A stretch of 11,370 nt of DNA. It comes from CAYVTZ01 sp964454685 (lineage in GTDB: Bacteria > Bacillota > Clostridia > Christensenellales > Christensenellaceae). The notes under the pieces were generated by a model. That model was not told the DNA's origin. It worked only from the letters and a program-made list of their open reading frames with translations, and did not search any database. Shown here piece after piece: positions 4,709-11,370 of the stretch (its first letter is position 1; each line of letters begins with the position of its first letter). The position numbers and the translations under genes are program-made. Location of the stretch: positions 1-11,370 of the forward strand of contig CAYVTZ010000068.1 in assembly GCA_964454685.1 (NCBI GenBank), in the 5' to 3' direction.

Positions 4709-7700
4709 ATGAAAACCAGGACTATTGTATTCATAAAAAAAGTTGTTAGTGTTTTATTGCTTACGATAATGATGTTTACAGCTACCAATCTACCGCAATT
4801 TATTGTAGCTGCAAAAGCTGAGGAGCAATCAAGCCAGACAGTAACAGGTGTTGTTACGGGGAAAAACACAGTTGAAATATCTGAGGACGCGCCTTCAGAT
4901 ATGGAGAAACAAGGCGAATCAACTGACAGCTTTCATGAAATTAATCCTGAGGAGTATAATGCTGGGAATCTCGTAGTGATCGGCGAAGTGCCTGATTCAG
5001 TTGAAAAAATTCCGGATCCATTGATTGAACAGAGTACGGAATACTCAAGTGTATACCGAAATCCCGATGGAACGATAAAGGAAGTATTTTTTCTAGCACC
5101 TGTAAATTTTTACGATGATCAAGGGCAGTTGCAAAAAATAGAAAGTGAATTAGTCATGGTCGAACCTGACGAGAATGTTGATGATGGCTATGAAGGGCAA
5201 TATTATGTAAATAAATCCGGCCCAGTTGAAATACAATTACCAGATAATTTGATTTCAGACCAAGCTGTTATTGTTAAAAACGAAAAGTACGAAATTTCTA
5301 TAAGGCCAATTTACAAAGATGAAAACGAGATTTCTATAAGTGCACCCGTTATACCCGTCGCTGCTGAACCGACGATGACTCCTAGTACGCAGCCCACAAT
5401 AGATCCGACATTGATTCCAGGTTCGACAGTCGAACCGGAACCAAGTGAATCATCGGGGCCAAGTGAATCACAAGAGCCAAGCGAATCACCGGAGCCAAGT
5501 GAATCACAAGAGCCGAGTGAATCACCGGAGCCAAGCGAATCACCGGAGCCAAACGACTCATCAGAGCCGAGTGAATCACCGGAGCCAAACGACTCATTAG
5601 AGCCGAGTGAATCACCGGAGCCAAACGACTCATCAGAGCCATTTGGTGTGCTGGAATACAGTAAAGAATCGAACAATGTGAAAGCTGGATTAATTGGGGG
5701 ATTACGCGTTGCAACAAATACAAATTTGGATAAGGACTTATTGGAACAGGCCGAGTTGACCAAGGCAGGCGTTGTATTCACTTCCGAAAAAAGTACACAG
5801 AATATGGAGCGACAACTTAAAGAACTTGAACCCGAATCACAGCATATTGACGAAGAAACAGAAGGAAGTTCATCTGATAGTGAAAACTTTGAGCAAGAGC
5901 AGCTAGAACCGCCAAAAGAAGTGGAAACCGCAAATGAGCAGCAAACAGATGTTGGAGACGCGATTAGAGACGAAATTGGTGAAAAAGATGTAACCGAAGA
6001 GTATTTTGCTCAGGAAATCAAGAAGTTACATAATTATCAAGATCAAGAAGTTATTGTTCAAGATGAGCAAATTAAGGAGCGGTTCATAGATGAGGGCCTA
6101 TTGGAGGAAAAAACAACAGGCCTCGAGTATAAAACTTTCTTTCATGACAGTGTAAGCATTCAATATTTAAGCACAAACTTGGGAGTTAAGGAGGAAATTG
6201 TTCTAAGCGAATACACAGGGCTTAACTCTTTTGAATTCTTAATTTCTCTTGGGGAATTACAGCCTAAATTAAATGAAGTGGGCGAAATCATACTGAGTGA
6301 TCCTAATACAAAACAACAAGTTGCAATTATCCCAGCGCCGAGTATGCGCGATTCATACACTGGGATTGTAGCAGAAGGTGACACAACACATCGCAATGAT
6401 AAGGTATCATATGATCTAGATCAGACAGAGACACCAGGCGAATATAAGTTGACGGTTATTGCAGATAAAGATTTTTTAGAAAGTCCTGAAACAGTTTATC
6501 CCGTATATATTGATCCTGCAGCTACCTTGTCATTGCCGGGGCATGTCTTCGACACATCAATTAGCAGCGCCTATCCAAGTACGCGATTAGACAACTGGGA
6601 TCGCGTAAAGGTTGGTAATAGCCCGACGCATGGGATTACACGTGGAATTGTTTATTTTAGCAAATTTTTGTCAGTAATAAATAACAGAACGATTGATTCT
6701 GCCTATTTGGTTGCACCAGATATTTCAGGTCAAATTTTCTCCTCAGGTTTTGGCGTGTACAAGCTGTACTCAGGCTACAATGCGGATGTTACATGGAACA
6801 AACGCCCGGTACATGATGATAATACTTGTTATGCAACATCTAAAATTAATAGCAATGGTGAGTATTTTTGGAATATTAAAGGCCTGTGTAGCTCTTGGGT
6901 GAACGATCCAAATTCGTATTATGGGCTGATGATTCGATACACCAATGAAAGCGCAGCAGTATGGAGAGATTTTCGTTCTTCAGATACCGGAAATGCGTTG
7001 TCAATGCGTTTGGAGGTAACGTACTCTGATCAATCTGCGCCAGCTGCACCAACGATATATTACGCTACGCCAAATCCTACCAAAAGCATCACACTGAAGT
7101 GGATGGGGGTTAAAGATTATCCGGATGGCGGTGCAAGTGGAATTAAACAATATTATGTATACATGAAAGTCAATGGGACATGGCAGCTCATGCAAACTAT
7201 TCCGAGCGTAGCGCCTCTAGCTGATACAGCACATTCCTACCGTTCGGATATCACAGGATTAAGCGAGCTGACCTATTATGAATTCTGTATTAAAGTGGGC
7301 GACAATGTCGGAAACACCAATCAAAGCGCTTACTTTAAATTGACAACAGGGGATGTAACAGCACCCACAGCTCCTTCAATTTTTACAATTTCTCCAAATG
7401 ACTGGACAAAAGACTCGAAAGCAACACTAAATTGGTCTGGAATCTGGGATGCAGGCGGAGTAGCTTATGCGGAGTATAAAATCGGACAAATCACAACCTC
7501 ATGGACCCGGATACCGACTCAATCAGGTACAAGCTCGGGACAACTTGCGTTAGATTTTTCCAACTATAATAGCGGGACATATGATATATACTTAAGAGGC
7601 GTGGATACATCGAATAATTTAGGTGCAACCTCAGCTGCTGTACTGTACAAAAAAGATACAGTTCTGCCCAAAGTTGAAATTGTTTCAAATGGAACAGCAT

Positions 7701-10700
7701 CACCCGATAGTTCTAGCAAAATTCCAATTAAGATTTCAGTTGCAAAGAACGATACTTTCAGTGCAATAAATCAATGGAGATTGTATTATATCGATGGCAA
7801 TTATGAAGCGCCTGACAAGCTACTTCCGGCAGCATCTGGCGTGATTGCAACGGGAACAAGCGAAGTAGGATCGAATACCTATTTATGGGATTTTTCGAAA
7901 GCGCAAATTGTTGTGAATAAGATATACACGATCGTATTAGAGGCATATGACAAGGCAGGCAATAAGAGTGAAGTTCGCAAAAAAATACTGATTAACCTTG
8001 ATGGTGATGCGATTCTAGCACAATTACAAATTGACAATCCAAAATCATATTATACTGACGGGTATGAAGTCAAAACAGGCGGTCAGTATGTGATAAGTGC
8101 GCCTACAATCGACGTGCAATATCAGAAGAGAACAAATGCCGGGAAAAGCGGGCTTTCACCGGGGAAATTGTATGTAAATAATGAATTAAAAGCGGAAGAA
8201 ACCAGCACGATGAATAATTTCAAGCTGAATCTTGCGGAGTACAATGGTGGGAAGTGGAAATACCCAGAGGGGGGTATCATTTACTTATATGCGCAAGCGC
8301 GTGACGCCAGCCGCAATGAACTTTTTAGCACACTGACATATAAAACTACAAAAACCGATGATGAATTTTCTGATAAAACTGGAATCGAAAAAGAATCTAA
8401 TGTTATCTTGGCAAATGATGAGATAAAATTGGCGCAAACGGGGGGGACATACTACGCGAGCGGAAGCTTCGAGAGCAAGGTTAAGGAGTTTGCAGGAGAT
8501 ATAAACTATATTGACCTTGTGGTGAACCACAGCGTTCCTGCTGGAACCGGAATCAAATATGAGGTTTCTGTGGATGGCGGGTATGTATGGAACGTAATCC
8601 AGCCTGTTTCTACAAATGGAAAATATCGATTAGATTCTATAGTGATCGGAAATCGGTATTACTTCAAGCAGAAGCCAGTTGGTGAAAGCATCAAAATTAG
8701 GGCGACACTTTCCACGACAGTTGGCACTGTGACACCGAGTATTCAAAACTGGTTTGCATATTTGCACTATACGGATTATGGGAATGCATGTTTGATTAAG
8801 AATTCCTTTCCAAAGAACACACGTGGAATCCAAAATTTAGTGAATACGGTTCACAATGAGAAACTGGCATCTGCCAGTGATGCAACAGTACCGGATACAA
8901 TTGGTGGAATTGAACTTGCGCGAAAAAGCGATGGTAAGTACTATACTGCTGGAAAGTTAGAGAGTACCAAGCGGTTGACTTCAAATTATGTTCGAGAAGC
9001 TTGTTTAGAAGTCGATGCACATGTTCCGCTGGGTACAAGCATTGTCTATGAGATATCTTATGATGATGGTATTACGTGGAGCACAATTACGCCAGGGACG
9101 ATCAACACTTATGCTACATGGGTCAAAGTAGATCGGACAAAATATGGTAAAGAAGTTCGCTTGCGTGCAAAATTTTTTGGAACGGAAGCCTTATCGCCCA
9201 AGTTGTATTCTTGGCAACTAAATATTGAAGAGAAAATCGCAGGACAATCGCATCTTGTAAAGTTGGTAGACGAACCATGGAATCTTTCTGCAATGCCCAA
9301 TGCTAATCACATGACGCTACTGCGTTGGGAGAAGAGCAAACGCGTAGATGACCCTAAAAATGCTGATGAAGGTGTAAAATATCATGTTTACCGCGGGGAA
9401 ACACCTTTTGATACGATTGAGAATATGGAGTGCCTGACAAAAGGCAATCCGGTTTCTGAAAATTATTTCTATGATTACAATATTGAAGCGACAGATAAAA
9501 AATATTACTATCAAGTAACAGGTGTCAAAAAAATTAAAGATCAGTCAGGGATAGAGCGTGAGAGGGAGAGCTTACCATCCAACCAGGCGTGGGCGATTTC
9601 TGTAAATCCAAGCGAGATGACAAAGCGAATTGGATTAGAAGACCATTGGTCATACTCTGGATTCAACACTGGGAGCGGAACCGGGTACATCAATGTATCA
9701 AACGGGAATCTTGTGTATTCTTCTACCGATATCATTGGTGAGGATCCGTTCTTGGCAATGGTGATGCGCAGAACGTTCAACAGCCAAGCGAATTCCAAAA
9801 CAGCGCTGGGATATGGTTGGGATTTTAGCTTCAATACTACATTGATGCGCGAATACGCCATAGATGGAAAAACGGAACTGGCAATGGTGCTAAAAGATGG
9901 TGACGGTAGCTTTCACCGTTTCGAAAAGATTGCAGGAGCATATGCACCTTCCAAAGGATCATTCATGACTTTAAAAGTTGAAGGTAATGAATATGTATTA
10001 TCTCGCAAGGATAACATAAATTATCATTTCGACAAAGCGACATTAAGGTTGTTGCGTATTACAGACGCAAACAAAAACAAGCTGGAGTTCTTATATAGTG
10101 GACGTGGCAATTTACAGACCGTGCGAGATAACATTGGAAATGAAATGCATTTAGAATACTATGTGGCAGTACCGAAAAAAGTTCTGGGTATGATGTCAGC
10201 ACAAAACGAAGAAGCCGGTGAATCAGATACTAGCTACCAAAGTGAATCGATAGATGCAGCTAATTTCGAGTTGATACCATTGGCCATTCTTACCAGAAGC
10301 TCAACGGACAGGCTGGCAACAGACGGGGCAGCAGCTCTTAGTAGCGATTCTACGACAACGCTGGGTGAGGATGAGATTTACTACAACTATTTCCCAGATA
10401 TGATCAAGTCTGTAACATGGACAAACGGAGCGGCGAATATTCGGTTTGACTATGCGTACAGTGATATCGAAAAACTGCAAAGTGTCAGTACGACTTTGTC
10501 AAACGGCAATTCGTATACCGAGACATTTACATACAATGACAAGAAAGAGCTTGTTGCAATTACGAACCCCGAGCAACATACGACAGGATTGAGCTATGTG
10601 CCAAATGCTGTAGGAAAGATTTCGTCATTGACTGACGCTGCGCGGGATAGATATGGTTTTGAATATACTGGCAATACAACACAAATAAAGGACAAGAACG

Positions 10701-11370
10701 GGCTGACCACAAATTATGCTTATGATAGCAATGGTCAGGTGACAACTGAAACAGATGCTTCGGGTCACGGCGTGAACTATGCGTATGATGAAAACTTGCT
10801 TTGCGTAGGCATGTCTTATCAAAATACGATTGAGGGCAATAGCGTAGCGACAAACATTCAATACAATTATCGGTATGATGCGAACGGTAACATTTTAGAA
10901 ATAAAAGGGCCGGAAAAATCGACAACTCAGTACGCATATAATGGTTGGAACAAGCCTACAACGATGCGTGTTCGTAAGGACGGGGAAGAATATGTAACAA
11001 CTACCTATGTATATGATGGATTTGGGAATTTAACAGAGATTTCTGATCCTGAAGGTAGGGTAACGCAAAATGAGTATAGTTATGTCTCGAATAAGCAAAA
11101 TAAGAATGGATATCTGCTTAAAACAATTGGACCTTTTGGTGGAATAACAGTCTATGAGTACAATACGAATGGCAGAATTAAGCGCATCCAGGAATATAAT
11201 GGAAGCAGTATTGCAAGAGAAATTCAGTACGAATATGTATACACGGCAGCTGCAAACCCGGAGGGTAGGTTCTTTACTATTACGGAAAACGTGATGGATT
11301 TTAGTTCCGGTCATGGACGCTTGGCGGCGACTACAAAGACGTATTACGACAATATGGGGAGAAAAATACG
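4709..11370 (+). CDS. WapA/RHS-type secreted polymorphic toxin-like protein, 3' end outside the window
   Basis: At least 2220 codons with no stop, running off the edge. AGGGAG lies about 9 bases before the ATG. Layout by residue: signal peptide 1-37 with cleavage after Ala-Lys-Ala; WapA-like N-terminal segment about 112-149 (YRNPDGTIKEVFFLAPVNF); Pro/Ser/Glu repeats 244-309; acidic Glu/Gln-rich stretch about 365-461; a second WapA-like segment to YPVYIDP (about 478-604); DNRLRE-like domain about 607-772; fibronectin-III/Ig-like domains about 775-1101; two related modules near 1237-1357 and 1399-1508; another fibronectin-III-like domain about 1521-1631; RHS entry domain (SNGNLVYSSTDI, RRTFNS, GYGWDF) about 1641-1714; then YD repeats with YDxxG-type cores at 2005, 2056, 2102, 2151 and 2213. 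Such proteins are exported and usually deliver a C-terminal toxin to neighbouring cells, with an immunity gene behind. The toxin end is not visible, so its activity is unknown. Confidence 0.93.
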   Translation, partial: MKTRTIVFIKKVVSVLLLTIMMFTATNLPQFIVAAKAEEQSSQTVTGVVTGKNTVEISEDAPSDMEKQGESTDSFHEINPEEYNAGNLVVIGEVPDSVEKIPDPLIEQSTEYSSVYRNPDGTIKEVFFLAPVNFYDDQGQLQKIESELVMVEPDENVDDGYEGQYYVNKSGPVEIQLPDNLISDQAVIVKNEKYEISIRPIYKDENEISISAPVIPVAAEPTMTPSTQPTIDPTLIPGSTVEPEPSESSGPSESQEPSESPEPSESQEPSESPEPSESPEPNDSSEPSESPEPNDSLEPSESPEPNDSSEPFGVLEYSKESNNVKAGLIGGLRVATNTNLDKDLLEQAELTKAGVVFTSEKSTQNMERQLKELEPESQHIDEETEGSSSDSENFEQEQLEPPKEVETANEQQTDVGDAIRDEIGEKDVTEEYFAQEIKKLHNYQDQEVIVQDEQIKERFIDEGLLEEKTTGLEYKTFFHDSVSIQYLSTNLGVKEEIVLSEYTGLNSFEFLISLGELQPKLNEVGEIILSDPNTKQQVAIIPAPSMRDSYTGIVAEGDTTHRNDKVSYDLDQTETPGEYKLTVIADKDFLESPETVYPVYIDPAATLSLPGHVFDTSISSAYPSTRLDNWDRVKVGNSPTHGITRGIVYFSKFLSVINNRTIDSAYLVAPDISGQIFSSGFGVYKLYSGYNADVTWNKRPVHDDNTCYATSKINSNGEYFWNIKGLCSSWVNDPNSYYGLMIRYTNESAAVWRDFRSSDTGNALSMRLEVTYSDQSAPAAPTIYYATPNPTKSITLKWMGVKDYPDGGASGIKQYYVYMKVNGTWQLMQTIPSVAPLADTAHSYRSDITGLSELTYYEFCIKVGDNVGNTNQSAYFKLTTGDVTAPTAPSIFTISPNDWTKDSKATLNWSGIWDAGGVAYAEYKIGQITTSWTRIPTQSGTSSGQLALDFSNYNSGTYDIYLRGVDTSNNLGATSAAVLYKKDTVLPKVEIVSNGTASPDSSSKIPIKISVAKNDTFSAINQWRLYYIDGNYEAPDKLLPAASGVIATGTSEVGSNTYLWDFSKAQIVVNKIYTIVLEAYDKAGNKSEVRKKILINLDGDAILAQLQIDNPKSYYTDGYEVKTGGQYVISAPTIDVQYQKRTNAGKSGLSPGKLYVNNELKAEETSTMNNFKLNLAEYNGGKWKYPEGGIIYLYAQARDASRNELFSTLTYKTTKTDDEFSDKTGIEKESNVILANDEIKLAQTGGTYYASGSFESKVKEFAGDINYIDLVVNHSVPAGTGIKYEVSVDGGYVWNVIQPVSTNGKYRLDSIVIGNRYYFKQKPVGESIKIRATLSTTVGTVTPSIQNWFAYLHYTDYGNACLIKNSFPKNTRGIQNLVNTVHNEKLASASDATVPDTIGGIELARKSDGKYYTAGKLESTKRLTSNYVREACLEVDAHVPLGTSIVYEISYDDGITWSTITPGTINTYATWVKVDRTKYGKEVRLRAKFFGTEALSPKLYSWQLNIEEKIAGQSHLVKLVDEPWNLSAMPNANHMTLLRWEKSKRVDDPKNADEGVKYHVYRGETPFDTIENMECLTKGNPVSENYFYDYNIEATDKKYYYQVTGVKKIKDQSGIERERESLPSNQAWAISVNPSEMTKRIGLEDHWSYSGFNTGSGTGYINVSNGNLVYSSTDIIGEDPFLAMVMRRTFNSQANSKTALGYGWDFSFNTTLMREYAIDGKTELAMVLKDGDGSFHRFEKIAGAYAPSKGSFMTLKVEGNEYVLSRKDNINYHFDKATLRLLRITDANKNKLEFLYSGRGNLQTVRDNIGNEMHLEYYVAVPKKVLGMMSAQNEEAGESDTSYQSESIDAANFELIPLAILTRSSTDRLATDGAAALSSDSTTTLGEDEIYYNYFPDMIKSVTWTNGAANIRFDYAYSDIEKLQSVSTTLSNGNSYTETFTYNDKKELVAITNPEQHTTGLSYVPNAVGKISSLTDAARDRYGFEYTGNTTQIKDKNGLTTNYAYDSNGQVTTETDASGHGVNYAYDENLLCVGMSYQNTIEGNSVATNIQYNYRYDANGNILEIKGPEKSTTQYAYNGWNKPTTMRVRKDGEEYVTTTYVYDGFGNLTEISDPEGRVTQNEYSYVSNKQNKNGYLLKTIGPFGGITVYEYNTNGRIKRIQEYNGSSIAREIQYEYVYTAAANPEGRFFTITENVMDFSSGHGRLAATTKTYYDNMGRKI
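5438..5635 (+). repeat. Eleven tandem 18-bp units coding for Pro/Ser/Glu hexapeptides
   Basis: Eleven in-frame units of 18 bases encode EPSESS, GPSESQ, then mixed EPSESP/EPSESQ, and finally alternating EPSESP and EPNDSS/EPNDSL. The last part forms a 36-base higher-order unit repeated about 2.5 times, differing at very few bases, so it expanded recently. It makes an acidic flexible spacer (residues 244-309), similar to wall-spanning linkers of Gram-positive surface proteins. The units are contiguous without spacers, so it is not a CRISPR array. Copy number is likely to vary between strains through slippage. Confidence 0.95.
8417..9232 (+). repeat. Duplicated module inside the RHS-type protein
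   Basis: Residues about 1237-1357 and 1399-1508 share a pattern: Ile-x-Leu-Ala, then GG/DG-x-YY, Gly, Glu-Ser near the start, and P-x-GT-x-I-x-YE-x-S-x-D-G-x-x-W in the middle, followed by a strand with IKIRA or VRLRA. They look like two copies of one beta-sandwich domain, diverged in sequence. The function is probably structural or carbohydrate binding, by analogy with similar repeats in large exoproteins; this part is inference. Confidence 0.6.

Noticed and set aside
5438..5635. CRISPR-like array
   Set aside because: Units are contiguous 18-mers with no unique spacers and are in frame with the coding sequence.
5311..5781. 156-codon minus-strand frame rich in Gly-Ser-Asp
   Set aside because: It is the antisense of the 18-base repeat; low complexity comes from the repeat, and the plus strand is a continuous secreted protein.
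10560..10937. 125-codon minus-strand frame
   Set aside because: Antisense to YD repeats of the RHS-type gene; Cys/His-rich content arises from the repeats' codons.

Overview
The window looks like an accessory region from a low-to-medium GC Gram-positive bacterium, most likely a clostridial Bacillota. Three things point that way: strong AGGAGG-type ribosome binding sites, a Gram-positive WapA-like RHS exoprotein, and TTG/GTG-capable start sites. TGA acts as an ordinary stop (it ends the nuclease and toxin genes), so the standard bacterial code applies.

Left, plus strand (66-1960): a three-gene row. It starts with cas6e, the crRNA-processing endoribonuclease of type I-E CRISPR systems. An abutting gene follows for a single-pass membrane-anchored protein that I do not recognise, then a 233-residue soluble protein that I do not recognise. 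Cas1 and cas2, which usually follow cas6e, are absent, and no CRISPR array lies in the window. The rest of a cas operon could lie upstream of base 1.

Middle, minus strand (4163 down to about 1931): a tightly packed operon-like row. A good promoter drives a Phd-type antitoxin and a RelE/ParE-type toxin. These are followed by a decayed zinc-finger gene, a PD-(D/E)XK-like nuclease, a 43-codon zinc-ribbon gene broken by an in-frame TGA, an intact 80-residue protein and a frameshifted remnant. Gaps are 5 to 17 bases or overlaps, so the toxin-antitoxin promoter may serve the whole row. The arrangement resembles a small defence cassette that is partly degraded.

A spacer of about 600 bases (4113-4708) holds the toxin-antitoxin promoter and operator, one doubtful 31-codon ORF, and a 51-base dyad that could be a structured leader.

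Right, plus strand (4709 to the window end): one very large open frame of at least 2220 codons, running off the edge. It encodes a secreted WapA/RHS-type polymorphic-toxin-like protein. It has a signal peptide, an 11-copy Pro/Ser/Glu hexapeptide repeat, a DNRLRE-like domain, fibronectin-III/Ig-like domains, a duplicated beta-sandwich-like module, the RHS entry domain and the first YD repeats. The toxin tip and any immunity gene lie outside the window.

Together the genes suggest a defence and competition neighbourhood: CRISPR processing, a toxin-antitoxin/nuclease cassette and a contact-dependent exoprotein.
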